Source: Candidatus Reidiella endopervernicosa
Lineage (GTDB): Bacteria; Pseudomonadota; Gammaproteobacteria; GCF-013343005
Length of the DNA: 64,000 nt
Reading direction: 5' to 3'
Assembly: GCF_013343005.1 (NCBI RefSeq)
Contig: NZ_CP054491.1
Location: 1,408,501 to 1,472,500 of the forward strand
The notes under the pieces are model-generated. The model was given only the letters and a program-made list of their open reading frames with translations. It made no database searches and had not been told where the DNA came from. Positions 1-8,694 of the stretch are shown here, piece by piece. The translations under genes were made by a program, and so were the position numbers. Positions within the stretch are counted from its first letter, which is position 1. Each line of letters opens with the position of its first letter.

Positions 1-63
1 GTGTTCATGGTGTTCAAATTCCGTATTTCTGTAGGCATTTTCAAAATGAATCATGAAGAATAA

Positions 64-99
64 TGGCTAGGATGCTCATGAATTGAGTCATCCTAGCCA
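64..99 (-). terminator. Hairpin terminator of pilA
   Basis: An 11-bp perfect stem (64-74 with 89-99) lies 16 bases beyond the pilA stop codon. Read on the minus strand it is followed by a T-rich but not uninterrupted tract. Probably the rho-independent end of the pilin transcript. Confidence 0.55.
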
Positions 100-114
100 A
101 TTCTAAGGTGTTGC

Positions 115-546
115 TTAGCGGCAGTTGGCTGGGAGCCACTTGCTCTTCATGGTTGCGTTACCTGCTGCGCAAGTCCATGCAATTGAACCGCCTGAAGCAG
201 CTGATGCGCTAAGTGTAACGGTTGCACCTGATTCAACTTCGGTCTTATACGTGATGGTAATGATGCTGGTAGCTACGCTTACGCTATTAACCGCATTACC
301 GGTAATGCTGCCTGATGGAGGCAGGCCAACTGAGGTGTTGTTGGAGCCCCATGAACCCTTACTTGAGAAGTACTCAGCAACACCAGCCTTGGCACCGGCA
401 GCGAGGTTCAGGCCCTCGGTGACGTGTGAGCGTTTGGTGTAGTCCTGGTAAGCGGGTAGTGCGATGGCTGCCAGAATACCGATGATCGCGACTACGATCA
501 TAAGTTCGATCAGTGTGAAACCCTGTTGCATTTTCTTCATGGTCAT
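115..546 (-). CDS. pilA: Type IV major pilin (PilA)
   Basis: Structural subunit of type IV pili. The 143-residue precursor starts with a short basic leader ending in Gly9. Phe10 follows and becomes residue 1 of mature pilin, with the class III prepilin motif [21 protein letters not shown] and the essential Glu at mature position 5. The hydrophobic N-terminal helix (about 11-35) anchors the prepilin in the inner membrane and packs in the fibre core. Cys126 and Cys142 can form the disulfide of the C-terminal D-region. The length is typical of type IVa pilins. A ribosome site (AGGAG) lies about 7 bases before the ATG; the second Met (residue 3) is a possible alternative start giving a 7-residue leader. 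A sigma-54-type promoter lies upstream and a hairpin terminator downstream, so it is monocistronic. The globular domain is variable in this family, so strain specificity cannot be judged. Confidence 0.93.
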   Translation of the reverse strand: MTMKKMQQGFTLIELMIVVAIIGILAAIALPAYQDYTKRSHVTEGLNLAAGAKAGVAEYFSSKGSWGSNNTSVGLPPSGSITGNAVNSVSVATSIITITYKTEVESGATVTLSASAASGGSIAWTCAAGNATMKSKWLPANCR

Positions 547-662
547 TCTCCTAAAGCGTGAAATCTATATTGTGTACTTGATTGGGTAATAAATGAGCTC
601 ATTTGTCTGAACTTGACTCTGGCTCAAGTTAACCAAAAGCAAGATACAGGCGTATCAGTAGA

Positions 663-678
663 AGCAAAGAGGATGCCA
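663..678 (-). promoter_or_regulatory. Sigma-54 (RpoN) -24/-12 promoter of pilA
   Basis: On the minus strand the sequence reads TGGCAT-N5-TTGCT, matching the RpoN consensus TGGCAC-N5-TTGCA with correct GG-to-GC spacing. Transcription would start near 652, giving a leader of about 105 bases before the pilA ATG. PilA is classically transcribed by RpoN with the PilS/PilR two-component system; no pilSR genes are in the window. Confidence 0.75.
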
Positions 679-804
679 GTCTGTGTTTTCTGTGATGTAT
701 AGACAAAAATAACTAATAAAACAATCGGCTAGAGATATTGTCGTTTAGTAATAATGCACTGGAATGGCACCAACCGAACTCTATAAAAGAGTCTGAATGT
801 AATA

Positions 805-824
805 ATGTGACAAAATTGTCACAT
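805..824. other. Perfect 9-bp inverted repeat, operator or terminator
   Basis: Arms at 805-813 and 816-824 (ATGTGACAA / TTGTCACAT) are separated by two bases. It lies 22 bases downstream of tRNA-Glu and about 130 bases upstream of the pilA promoter core. It resembles a CRP half-site pair, but the spacer between TGTGA and TCACA is 8 rather than 6. It may be the tRNA terminator (no T-run) or an upstream activator site for pilA. Confidence 0.35.
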
Positions 825-845
825 ATGGGCGTTGGGAGGGGAATG

Positions 846-920
846 TGGTACTCCGTAGGGGAATCGAACCCCTGTTACCGGCGTGAGAGGCCAGTGTCCT
901 TACCGCTAGACGAACGGAGC
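846..920 (-). tRNA. tRNA-Glu (anticodon CTC)
   Basis: A full cloverleaf folds on the minus strand. It has a 7-bp acceptor stem with a G-U first pair, a D arm, an anticodon stem CTGGC/GCCGG around the loop CTCTCAC, and a T arm with TTCGATT. The CCA end is encoded. The CTC anticodon reads GAG glutamate codons; most related genomes rely mainly on the TTC isoacceptor. Confidence 0.95.
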
Positions 921-964
921 ATCTATTTAGTCTGACCAGGCTGGTCCTACCGAACAGGCGTGCT

Positions 965-992
965 ATTATACCTGCGCTCTCTATTTCTACAA
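965..992 (-). promoter_or_regulatory. Sigma-70 promoter of tRNA-Glu
   Basis: Minus-strand -35 TTGTAG (987-992), a 16-base spacer and a perfect -10 TATAAT (965-970). The predicted transcription start is about 37 bases upstream of the mature tRNA 5' end. Confidence 0.65.
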
Positions 993-1022
993 CAAAAAAA
1001 CAACCTTAATTAACAGTTAGTT

Positions 1023-2366
1023 ATGAGCATAATCATCGGTATTGTTAACGTAATTCCTCGTTCTGAGCATAATCTCTCCCGGCGCGACATCAGTGATAAC
1101 GCCCTGAAGGTGCTCTACCGCCTCAAAGATGCTGGCTATCACGCCTGTCTGGTGGGTGGTGGTGTGCGTGATCTGCTGCTCGGTCTTGAGCCAAAAGATT
1201 TCGATGTGGCTACTGATGCAACTCCGGAGGAGGTGCGTCGCGTATTCCGCAACTGCCGTCTCATTGGCCGACGTTTTCGTCTCGCACACGTTCACTTTGG
1301 GCACGATATCATCGAGGTGGCGACCTTCCGTGGCTCGCATCAAGGCACTGAGGGCGATGACAAGGTTGCCAGTGTTGACGATGAGAATGGCAGAATCCTG
1401 CGTGATAACGTTTTCGGTACCATTGAAGAGGATGCGATACGCCGCGACTTCACTGTCAACGCGCTCTACTACGATATTGATGATTATGCGTTGCTCGACT
1501 ACGCAACGGGGCTTGATGATCTGCGCAATGGTGTTCTACGTCTGATTGGTGATGCAGAGACGCGATATCGTGAAGATCCTGTGCGGATGCTGCGTGCAGC
1601 TCGTTTCGCGGTCAAACTTGGCTTCACTATTCACGACGATTGTGCTGAGCCGATTCATCGCCTTGCCAATCTGCTTGAAGACATCTCTCCAGCACGCCTG
1701 TTCGAAGAGGTGTTGAAGCTGTTTCAGGGCGGCAAAGCCCTACAGAGCTTCGAAATGCTGCGCCACTATGGCCTGTTCAACTATCTCTTCCCGCTGACTG
1801 AGGCCGTTCTGGCCCACGAAGAGGAGCACTTTCCGATCACGCTGGTTGCGAGTGCGCTAGAAAATACCGACAAACGTATCAGTATCGGTAAGCCCGTTAG
1901 CCCTGCCTTTCTGTTTGCAGCGCTCCTTTGGGAGTCGGTTCGTCACCGAGCCGATGCACTACTCAAGTCAGAAGAGGCGACGAGTGAGATTCAGGCGATG
2001 CAGCGTGCCGGTGGTGAGGTGGCGAGCCTGCAGGCGCAACACACATCGATTCCAAAACGCTACAGTATGCCGATGCGCGAGATATGGAGTCTGCAACCAC
2101 GCTTCTCCCAGCGCAGCGGACGACGCGCTGCGCGTCTGCATGAGCATCCACGCTTCCGAGCAGCTTACGATCTGCTACTGCTACGCGCCAAAAGCGGTGA
2201 GGTAGAGGCGTCGCTCGCTGACTGGTGGACTCGCTATCAGGAGGTGGGTGAGAAGGAGCGCCAGGAGATGGTTCAGAAGGTCGGTGGCGAAGGCGGCAAG
2301 AAAAAACGTCGCCGTCGTCGTAAGCGCCCTGCAGCCAAAAAAAGCAATACCGAGGTGGATGGTTGA
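1023..2366 (+). CDS. pcnB: Poly(A) polymerase I
   Basis: Adds 3' poly(A) tails to RNAs and so promotes their degradation by exonucleases. The 447 residues carry the class II nucleotidyltransferase head: GGGVRD at 45-50 and the catalytic DFD at 59-61. The RNA- and ATP-binding head that follows contains RFRLAHVHFG. The PcnB signature IPRSEHNLSRRDIS (11-24) separates it from the related CCA-adding enzymes. The C-terminus is strongly basic (GKKKRRRRRKRP), as expected for RNA binding. The chosen ATG has only a weak ribosome site. E. coli pcnB is itself poorly initiated, from a non-AUG codon, so the exact start is uncertain. First gene of an operon; folK overlaps its stop by four bases. Confidence 0.93.
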   Translation: MSIIIGIVNVIPRSEHNLSRRDISDNALKVLYRLKDAGYHACLVGGGVRDLLLGLEPKDFDVATDATPEEVRRVFRNCRLIGRRFRLAHVHFGHDIIEVATFRGSHQGTEGDDKVASVDDENGRILRDNVFGTIEEDAIRRDFTVNALYYDIDDYALLDYATGLDDLRNGVLRLIGDAETRYREDPVRMLRAARFAVKLGFTIHDDCAEPIHRLANLLEDISPARLFEEVLKLFQGGKALQSFEMLRHYGLFNYLFPLTEAVLAHEEEHFPITLVASALENTDKRISIGKPVSPAFLFAALLWESVRHRADALLKSEEATSEIQAMQRAGGEVASLQAQHTSIPKRYSMPMREIWSLQPRFSQRSGRRAARLHEHPRFRAAYDLLLLRAKSGEVEASLADWWTRYQEVGEKERQEMVQKVGGEGGKKKRRRRRKRPAAKKSNTEVDG

Positions 2367-2866
2367 GCGCATCGGTTCGCGCCTATATCGGTCTGGGCAG
2401 TAATCTTGAAAATCCGATTCAGCAGGTAAAAACGGCGTTAACAAACCTTGAGAATTTAGCTGAGACTCAGCTGATCGCACAATCTCGCCTCTACGCTAGT
2501 CCACCGATGGGGCCGCCAGATCAACCCGACTACATCAATGCAGTGGCCGCAATTGATACCTCACTCTCCCCAGAACTATTGCTCGATGAGCTACAGCGTA
2601 TTGAGCGGCGTCAGGGTAGGGTGCGCAAGGGTGAGCGCTGGGGGCCGAGAACGGTCGATCTCGATCTGCTGCTCTATGGTTGTGAGCTGATTGAGAGCAA
2701 ACGTCTCACTGTCCCTCACGCAGGTATCCACGAACGTGCCTTTGTTCTGTATCCTTTGCGTGAAATTGCAGCAGATGATCTTGTTATCCCAGGGCGGGGT
2801 AGCTTGGGCGAGTTAATATCAGCCTGCCCGCGCGATGGTCTGCAACGCCTGGATGAGGTGCTTTAA
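2363..2866 (+). CDS. folK: 6-hydroxymethyl-7,8-dihydropterin pyrophosphokinase
   Basis: Transfers pyrophosphate from ATP to 6-hydroxymethyl-dihydropterin, the step before dihydropteroate synthase in folate synthesis. The 167 residues contain the HPPK elements: YIGLGSNLENP near the N-terminus, the substrate region ASPPMGPPDQPDYINAV, and the signature RWGPRTVDLDLLLYG, whose acidic pair binds magnesium. The start is TTG at 2363, which overlaps the pcnB stop in a four-base arrangement that suggests translational coupling; a GAGGTGG site lies just upstream. The order pcnB-folK followed by pantothenate genes is common in gammaproteobacteria. Soluble cytoplasmic enzyme. Confidence 0.93.
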   Translation: MSASVRAYIGLGSNLENPIQQVKTALTNLENLAETQLIAQSRLYASPPMGPPDQPDYINAVAAIDTSLSPELLLDELQRIERRQGRVRKGERWGPRTVDLDLLLYGCELIESKRLTVPHAGIHERAFVLYPLREIAADDLVIPGRGSLGELISACPRDGLQRLDEVL

Positions 2867-2871
2867 ATAGC

Positions 2872-3516
2872 ATGGAAAACCCAAGATTTATCGTTGTTGA
2901 AGGGCCGATCGGAGTAGGCAAAAGTACGCTTGCCAGACGGTTGGCTGAGACCTTTGACTCTGAGCTACTGCTAGAGGGTGCGGATGAGAATCCCTTCCTC
3001 GAGCGTTTCTATCAGAACCCAAAGCAGGCGGCGCTGCCCACCCAGCTATTCTTTCTAATGCAGCGCGTGCGCCAGATGAATGAGCTGCGTCAGGGTGACA
3101 TGTTTAGCCCGGTACGGGTCTCAGATTTTTTGATGGATAAGGATCGCCTCTTTGCACAGCTAACTCTCGATGATGATGAGTTGCAGCTCTACGATCAGGT
3201 CTATCAAAGTACAACGGTCGACACGCTAGTCCCCGATCTGGTGATCTATCTTCAGGCACCTATCGATGTATTGCTGACGAGGATCGCCAAGCGCGGAATT
3301 GGTTACGAGCGTCAGATCGATTCGAGTTATCTGCAAAGATTATCTGACGCCTATACTGGCTTCTTCTACCATTACAGTGATGCGCCGCTACTGATTGTGA
3401 ACGCTTCGGAGATCGATTTGGTCAACAACCAGAGTGACTACCAGATGTTGCTCGAGCACATCGCCTTGGTTCGCAGTGGACGACACTATCTCAATCCGAT
3501 GCCCGTCGCGCTTTAA
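2872..3516 (+). CDS. Deoxynucleoside kinase family protein
   Basis: Predicted to phosphorylate deoxynucleosides (deoxyadenosine/deoxyguanosine type) in purine salvage. The 214 residues start with a P-loop GPIGVGKST (11-19). The family's DENPFLERFYQNP segment follows. A DFLMDKDRLFA stretch corresponds to the sugar-binding ERS/DRF region, and a LID-like KRGIGYERQID follows. It starts five bases after folK and is followed by panB after 33 bases, so it is inside the operon. Members at this site between folK and panB are widespread in gammaproteobacteria, but their substrate is rarely tested. The specificity given is family inference. Confidence 0.8.
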   Translation: MENPRFIVVEGPIGVGKSTLARRLAETFDSELLLEGADENPFLERFYQNPKQAALPTQLFFLMQRVRQMNELRQGDMFSPVRVSDFLMDKDRLFAQLTLDDDELQLYDQVYQSTTVDTLVPDLVIYLQAPIDVLLTRIAKRGIGYERQIDSSYLQRLSDAYTGFFYHYSDAPLLIVNASEIDLVNNQSDYQMLLEHIALVRSGRHYLNPMPVAL

Positions 3517-3549
3517 TCGGAGAAGTTGAAATGTATTGGAGAAGGTTGC

Positions 3550-4353
3550 ATGAGTGATTTGAAGCAGGTGACAACAACTACCCTTGCCGAGATGAAGCGG
3601 GCAGGGGAGAAGATCGTCTCGCTGACCGCCTATGATGCCTCTTTCGCTTCTCTGATAGATGCGGCAGGTGTTGAGGTGATCCTGGTCGGGGATTCACTCG
3701 GCATGGTGGTGCAGGGGCGGGAGACCACCATCCCGGTTACCCTTGATGAGATGATCTACCATAGCCGCTGTGCCGCGCGTGGCGTACAGCGTGGGCTGTT
3801 AATGGTTGATCTCCCCTTCATGAGTTATGCCACCCTTGAGCAGGCACTTGAGAGTGCGGCTCGTCTGATGAAAGAGGGCGGTGCGCAGATGGTCAAGCTC
3901 GAAGGAGGGCGTGATCAGGTTGAGGTTGTTCGTCGCCTGAGTGGTTGTGGTATTCCGGTCTGTGGGCATATTGGTCTGCAGCCCCAATCGGTGCATAAGC
4001 TAGGTGGGTATCGCGTTCAGGGTCGAGAGAGTGAGCGTGCCGAGGAGATGAAACGCGATGCGCTGGCGCTCCAGGAAGCGGGGGCCGATGCCCTGGTGAT
4101 GGAGTGTGTGCCAGCCTCATTGGCGGCAGCGATCAGCAAAGAGTTGGAGATACCTGTGATCGGTATAGGGGCTGGCGTCGATTGCGATGGTCAGGTGCTG
4201 GTGCTGCACGATCTGCTTGGTATCACTCCGGGTCGTATTCCAAAATTTGCCCACAACTTCATGGCGGATGCTGATGATATCCAGGATGCCGTTGCTGCCT
4301 ATGTTGCAGCCGTTAAGGTGGGTGAGTTTCCGGCGGAAGGGCACAGTTTTTAG
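3550..4353 (+). CDS. panB: 3-methyl-2-oxobutanoate hydroxymethyltransferase
   Basis: First committed step of pantothenate synthesis: transfers a hydroxymethyl group from methylene-tetrahydrofolate to 2-oxoisovalerate to give ketopantoate. The 267 residues show family motifs [24 protein letters not shown] (metal and substrate binding), MVKLEGG, and [20 protein letters not shown], then [18 protein letters not shown]. The ATG at 3550 is chosen for its GGAGAAGG site (3538-3545). A second in-frame ATG at 3526 also has a GGAGAAG site, so two initiation sites lie 24 bases apart. It draws one-carbon units from the folate pathway served by folK upstream and feeds panC. Confidence 0.95.
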   Translation: MSDLKQVTTTTLAEMKRAGEKIVSLTAYDASFASLIDAAGVEVILVGDSLGMVVQGRETTIPVTLDEMIYHSRCAARGVQRGLLMVDLPFMSYATLEQALESAARLMKEGGAQMVKLEGGRDQVEVVRRLSGCGIPVCGHIGLQPQSVHKLGGYRVQGRESERAEEMKRDALALQEAGADALVMECVPASLAAAISKELEIPVIGIGAGVDCDGQVLVLHDLLGITPGRIPKFAHNFMADADDIQDAVAAYVAAVKVGEFPAEGHSF

Positions 4354-4377
4354 GGCGTTAGAGATAGTTGGTTTGTA

Positions 4378-5241
4378 ATGGTGCAGATAGTCGATAGTGT
4401 TAGTGCCCTCAGAGAACAGGTGTCTGAGTGGCGACGCGCCGGTGAGCGCATCGCATTTGTGCCCACCATGGGTAATCTCCACCGTGGACATCTTCAGCTA
4501 GCCGAACGAGCGGCCGAGCATGCCGAACGGGTGGTGGTCAGCATCTATGTCAATCCGATCCAGTTCAACGATACAGGTGATTTCAGTCGCTATCCGCGTA
4601 CCCTGCAGCAAGATAGCGAAAAATTGGCAGAAACGCCGACGGCACTGATCTTTGCCCCGACCGATAACGAAATGTATCCCCACGGTCGAGAGAACCTCTC
4701 CCTGGTTGAGGTGCCTCACTTCTCAGATATCCTTTGTGGAGCCTCGCGTGCTGGACACTTTGTTGGTGTCGCCACCGTAGTCAGCAAGCTATTTAACATG
4801 GTGCAGCCCGATGTGGCGCTGTTTGGTGAGAAGGATTTTCAGCAGCTCTTGGTAATTCGTCGCATGGTGCGTGATCTCGACTTCCGGGTCGAGATTGTTG
4901 GTGAGCCGACGGTGCGTGAGCCGGATGGATTGGCGATGAGTTCACGCAATGGCTACCTTACTGAAGAGGAACGAAAAGCCGCGCCAGGACTCTATAAAGT
5001 ACTCAATATTGCCGCTGATAGACTTCAACGCGGTGAGCGTGAGTTTGTGGCGATTGAACGCGAATGTGCAGATAAACTGGATGCAATGGGTTTTAAGTCG
5101 GACTATTTCGCCATACGCGATGCCGATGAGCTGGCTCCTCCTAAACCTGATGCCCAGCGACTGGTGATTCTAGCTGCTGCCTACCTCGGAAAGGCACGTT
5201 TGATCGATAATCTGCCGGTAACGTTGATGGATGGGTCGTGA
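4378..5241 (+). CDS. panC: Pantothenate synthetase
   Basis: ATP-dependent condensation of pantoate and beta-alanine to pantothenate. The 287-residue protein has the cytidylyltransferase-like HIGH region (FVPTMGNLHRGHLQL) with Asn where most homologues have Ala. It also has VVVSIYVNPIQF, the pantoate-binding GASRAGHFVGVATVV, the ATP-site FGEKDFQQ, and the MSSRNGYL loop (KMSKS equivalent). Length matches the family (about 280). It follows panB by 24 bases and precedes panD, so both substrates' branches are encoded in one operon. Confidence 0.95.
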   Translation: MVQIVDSVSALREQVSEWRRAGERIAFVPTMGNLHRGHLQLAERAAEHAERVVVSIYVNPIQFNDTGDFSRYPRTLQQDSEKLAETPTALIFAPTDNEMYPHGRENLSLVEVPHFSDILCGASRAGHFVGVATVVSKLFNMVQPDVALFGEKDFQQLLVIRRMVRDLDFRVEIVGEPTVREPDGLAMSSRNGYLTEEERKAAPGLYKVLNIAADRLQRGEREFVAIERECADKLDAMGFKSDYFAIRDADELAPPKPDAQRLVILAAAYLGKARLIDNLPVTLMDGS

Positions 5242-5290
5242 TCAGGGATAATCGCCGGCCCTGTTGTGTTTTTTCGGAGAGATCTCCTCC

Positions 5291-5671
5291 ATGCAGTTAA
5301 CCATGCTCAAATCGAAGTTACACCAAGCCCGCGTTACCCACGCCGAGCTTGAGTATGAGGGTTCCTGTGCCATCGATGGCGCCCTGCTCGAGGCCGCTGA
5401 GATCCATGAGTACGAGCAGATCGAGATCTACAACATCACCAACGGCGAGCGTTTTACTACCTATGCTATTCGTGCCGAGGCGGGGTCTGGCGTAATCTCT
5501 GTCAACGGTGCCGCCGCGCACAAGGCGCAGCCAGGTGATCGAGTGATTATCTGCACCTATGCTAGATTGGCGCAGCACGAAGTGGCCAACTTCAAACCGA
5601 CTCTGATCTATCTCAATGAGAGCAACGATATCAAGGGTCGTAGCAACAGCGTTCCTGTCCAGGTCGCCTAG
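5291..5671 (+). CDS. panD: Aspartate 1-decarboxylase proenzyme
   Basis: Makes beta-alanine from aspartate using a pyruvoyl cofactor generated by self-cleavage. With the ATG at 5291 (GGAGAG upstream) the protein has 126 residues and the self-processing Gly24-Ser25 bond sits at exactly the same position as in E. coli, inside YEGSCAIDG. This supports the chosen start over an in-frame GTG at 5264. Other motifs: [12 protein letters not shown] with the active-site Tyr, [16 protein letters not shown], and the conserved end PVQVA. Last gene of the pcnB-panD operon, followed by a strong terminator. Maturation in gammaproteobacteria often needs PanM/PanZ, which is not in the window. Confidence 0.95.
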   Translation: MQLTMLKSKLHQARVTHAELEYEGSCAIDGALLEAAEIHEYEQIEIYNITNGERFTTYAIRAEAGSGVISVNGAAAHKAQPGDRVIICTYARLAQHEVANFKPTLIYLNESNDIKGRSNSVPVQVA

Positions 5672-5720
5672 GTGATAGTCAACTAGCCTCTTCGGCTACT
5701 CCCCAGTTTCTGAGCGTTAC

Positions 5721-5759
5721 AAACAACAAAGCCGCCCCATATGGGCGGCTTTGTTGTTT
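5721..5759. terminator. Bidirectional terminator between panD and ppc
   Basis: A 17-bp perfect inverted repeat with a five-base loop, A-rich on one side and T-rich on the other. It lies in the convergent gap between panD (+) and ppc (-) and can end both transcripts. Confidence 0.85.
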
Positions 5760-5782
5760 CTGCAGGCTGCAGATTAGAGCGA

Positions 5783-8623
5783 TTAACCCGTATTGCGCAT
5801 ACCACCCGAAATTGCATTGATGCTGCGCAGTAGCGGATCGAGCCAGCGGTTACGCTCATCCTCGCTCAGGCTCTCATCACGGTAGCGCTTCAGTAGCGTA
5901 ATCTGGATGTGATTGAGCGGGTCGAGATAGGGATTACGGCGCGCCAATGAGAGGGCCAGTGGCATATTCTCTTCATAGAGACCCTGTTTCTCCGAGATCT
6001 CCAATACTTCGCTCAAGGTCCGTTTGTGCTCATCACTGATGCGCTGGTAGATCTGCTGGGCAACCTCCTGGTCGGTACTCAGGCTGGCGTACTCGGCGGC
6101 CAGTTCGGTATCGGCCTTGGAGAGGGCCATCTTGGTGTTGCTCAGCAAGGCGCGGAAGAAGGGGCACTCCTGATACATCGTCTTGAGAGTAGCAAGACGT
6201 TCAGGGTTGTCACCGCGCCAGGTGGAGATCGCCTCGCCGATGCCGTACCAGGCGGGCAGGGTGTGGCGTGACTGAGCCCAGCCGAAGACCCACGGAATGG
6301 CTCGGATCGATCCCTTGGAGCGGTCGCCCTTGGCGCGATGGCTGGGGCGTGAGCCGATGTTGAGCAGACCGATCTCACTCACCGGTGTCGATTCGTAGAA
6401 ATAGTCGAGTGCACCGGGGGTCTCATCGATCAGGCCGCGATAGGACTTCTCGCCCAGGCCCGCCAGTTTCTCCATGATCTCGAGATAGTGGCTCATGTCG
6501 GGTTGTTCGATCGGTTTGACCGTGGCGCGGCTCGCCTTGAGCAGGCCGGTGATGCCCATCGCCAGCTCATAGGTGGCGGTCTCGGTGTTGCTGTACTTGG
6601 TCGAGAGCACCTCACCCTGTTCGGTGAATTTGATCTGACCGTGTACGGTGCCCGGAGGCTGCGAGAGGATTGCGTGGTGGGTTGGGCCACCGCCTCGACC
6701 GATGGTGCCACCACGACCGTGGAACAGGCGACACTCGATCTTATGGCTATCGCTGATGTCGATGATCTTCTTCTGCGCCTGGTAGAGGTTCCAGTTGGAG
6801 GCGAGAATACCGCCATCCTTACAGGAGTCGGAGTAGCCGAGCATTACCTCCTGCAGATTTCCCGACGCCTTAAGAAGGGCGGCGTATGTGGGATTGTCGA
6901 GCAGTTTCAACATCACAGTATCGATATGGGCGAGGTCGTCGATGGTCTCAAACAGTGGCGAGATGCGAATTTCACTGTGCCACTCGCCATCACGTTTGCC
7001 AGCAAGACCGGCCAGATGGGCAAGGAACATGACCTCCATCACGTGGCTGGCGGCGTGAGTCATCGAGATAACGTAGGTACCGAAGGCGTCGGGGCTGATC
7101 TCCTCACGCATCTTCACCATTACCTCGAAGACTTCGAGGGTTTGACGGGTGTCGTCACTCAGGGCGCTACGATCGAACGCCTTCTCAGCTGGGTCATCAA
7201 GCAGCGCGCTGAGTCTCTGTAGGCGCTCGCTCTCATCCATGCTGGCATAGTCGCTGCCCATGTTATTGAGGATGTCGGTAACCGCATCGCTGTGGCGGGT
7301 CGACTCCTGGCGCAAATCTAGATGAACCAGATAGAAGCCGAAACTCTCTACCAGGCGGATCAGATCCTTTAGCTTGCCGTCGGCAATTGCACCATCGCCA
7401 TGTGAGCAGAGTGAGTCGCGAATCAGGTAGAGATCCTGCAGGAACTCATGTTCATCGTTATAAGCGAAGCAGGGCCCTTCAACGATACTGTCGCTATCAA
7501 GCTCGTTGTCGTCGATCTTCTGTCGCACACCATTTAGACCACACTCAATGCGGTGGCGCATGAAGTAGAGCTTGCGACGGTAGGGCTCATGGCTGAACTG
7601 GTTGGGAGAGTCGGCAAAGACGTGCGGCAGCTGCTCTTCGTCGCTCGCCAGGCTATTGCTAAAGGCGCTGGTCGGCTTGCAGAGTGAGCTCGACTGAGTC
7701 AAAAGACGGCTGATGTTATTGATCTGGCGTAGGTACTCGCGCAGCACCTCGCGCGCCTGGAGTCGTAGTGCTGTCTTGGTTACCTCGGGGGTAACGTTGG
7801 GATTGCCATCACGGTCACCACCAATCCATGAACCGAACTGGATCATGGAGGGGACCTTGATGGCGGAATCATCGCCGTAGACCTTGGTGACCGCCTTCTC
7901 CAGATAACGATAGGTCTGCGGTACAGCTTTAAATAGCGACTCACGGAAGTAGAAGAGGCCGTTACGCACCTCGTCGGTCACCTGTGGACGGTGTACGCGC
8001 ACTTCATCGGTCTTCCACAGGGTCTGGATCTCGTTCTGCACCGCCTGGGTGATCTCAGCGCGCTCCTCCTTGCCGATGCGAGTGTCGTTGAGCTGCTCGG
8101 CGGTGACGAATATGCGACGTAGTGCCTCAAGCACAGTACGACGTTTCGACTGGGTGGGATGGGCGGTGAAAACCGGGATGTAGGCGGTACGGTTGAACAG
8201 CGCCTGCAGCTCCTCGGCGCTGTAGTCGAGCTCTGTGAACTCTTCGAGGGTGCGCTTGAATGAGCCGGTCCAGAGCGTTCCGCCACTGCGGACCTGCTGG
8301 CGGCGACGCTTGTGCTGGTAAGCCTCCTCAGCAATGTTGACCAGGCTGAAGTAGGTGTTGAAGGCGCGTACCACGTGGGTCAGGGTCTCCGGATCGAGGT
8401 CCTTGATCAGGTGGTTGAGGCGTGAGCGGAGCTGAGGATTCTCCTCTTTGTGCAGCTTCAGGTAGCCCTTGCGCAGTGTCTCAACAGCGGCGAGTACGTT
8501 GCCCCCGGTCTGGCTGCTAAGCACGTTACCGAGCAGGTTACCAAAGAGTTTAACCCGACTACGCAGTGGTTTGTCATAGTAGGTTTTGGCGGCTTGTTGT
8601 AGCCCCGTGTCTGCTTTACTCAA
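5783..8623 (-). CDS. ppc: Phosphoenolpyruvate carboxylase
   Basis: Carboxylates phosphoenolpyruvate with bicarbonate to oxaloacetate, replenishing the TCA cycle. At 946 residues it is slightly longer than the E. coli enzyme. Catalytic elements are intact: FTAHPTQSKRRTVLE with His155, the glycine-rich GSWIGGDRDGNPNVT, the LGYSDSCKDGG motif, FHGRGGTIGRGGGPTH with the mobile-loop arginine, and the conserved C-terminus ending RNTG. It lies directly downstream of the frameshifted glgA in the same direction (71 bases). The neighbourhood (gnd, zwf, pgi, glgA) makes it part of a central-carbon block. Cytoplasmic tetramer in other bacteria, allosterically inhibited by aspartate or malate. Confidence 0.97.
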   Translation of the reverse strand: MSKADTGLQQAAKTYYDKPLRSRVKLFGNLLGNVLSSQTGGNVLAAVETLRKGYLKLHKEENPQLRSRLNHLIKDLDPETLTHVVRAFNTYFSLVNIAEEAYQHKRRRQQVRSGGTLWTGSFKRTLEEFTELDYSAEELQALFNRTAYIPVFTAHPTQSKRRTVLEALRRIFVTAEQLNDTRIGKEERAEITQAVQNEIQTLWKTDEVRVHRPQVTDEVRNGLFYFRESLFKAVPQTYRYLEKAVTKVYGDDSAIKVPSMIQFGSWIGGDRDGNPNVTPEVTKTALRLQAREVLREYLRQINNISRLLTQSSSLCKPTSAFSNSLASDEEQLPHVFADSPNQFSHEPYRRKLYFMRHRIECGLNGVRQKIDDNELDSDSIVEGPCFAYNDEHEFLQDLYLIRDSLCSHGDGAIADGKLKDLIRLVESFGFYLVHLDLRQESTRHSDAVTDILNNMGSDYASMDESERLQRLSALLDDPAEKAFDRSALSDDTRQTLEVFEVMVKMREEISPDAFGTYVISMTHAASHVMEVMFLAHLAGLAGKRDGEWHSEIRISPLFETIDDLAHIDTVMLKLLDNPTYAALLKASGNLQEVMLGYSDSCKDGGILASNWNLYQAQKKIIDISDSHKIECRLFHGRGGTIGRGGGPTHHAILSQPPGTVHGQIKFTEQGEVLSTKYSNTETATYELAMGITGLLKASRATVKPIEQPDMSHYLEIMEKLAGLGEKSYRGLIDETPGALDYFYESTPVSEIGLLNIGSRPSHRAKGDRSKGSIRAIPWVFGWAQSRHTLPAWYGIGEAISTWRGDNPERLATLKTMYQECPFFRALLSNTKMALSKADTELAAEYASLSTDQEVAQQIYQRISDEHKRTLSEVLEISEKQGLYEENMPLALSLARRNPYLDPLNHIQITLLKRYRDESLSEDERNRWLDPLLRSINAISGGMRNTG

Positions 8624-8694
8624 ACCGGAAAATCCTCGTTACTAAAATTGGCAGCGGGCGATTATACCCTACGATCTGTTACAGATGCCCACTC

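Noticed and set aside
125-442. Plus-strand ORF opposite pilA
   Set aside because: It is the antisense shadow of the pilin gene, with no ribosome site and no homology; the pilin motif on the minus strand is decisive.
805-824. CRP operator
   Set aside because: The half-sites fit, but the spacer is 8 bases where CRP requires 6; kept only as an unassigned inverted repeat.
738-935. 65-codon ORF over the tRNA-Glu region
   Set aside because: It runs through the tRNA gene on the opposite strand and has no recognisable protein features.
6488-7222. 244-codon ORF antisense to ppc
   Set aside because: Long antisense frames are usual in GC-rich genes; the sense frame is an intact PEP carboxylase.
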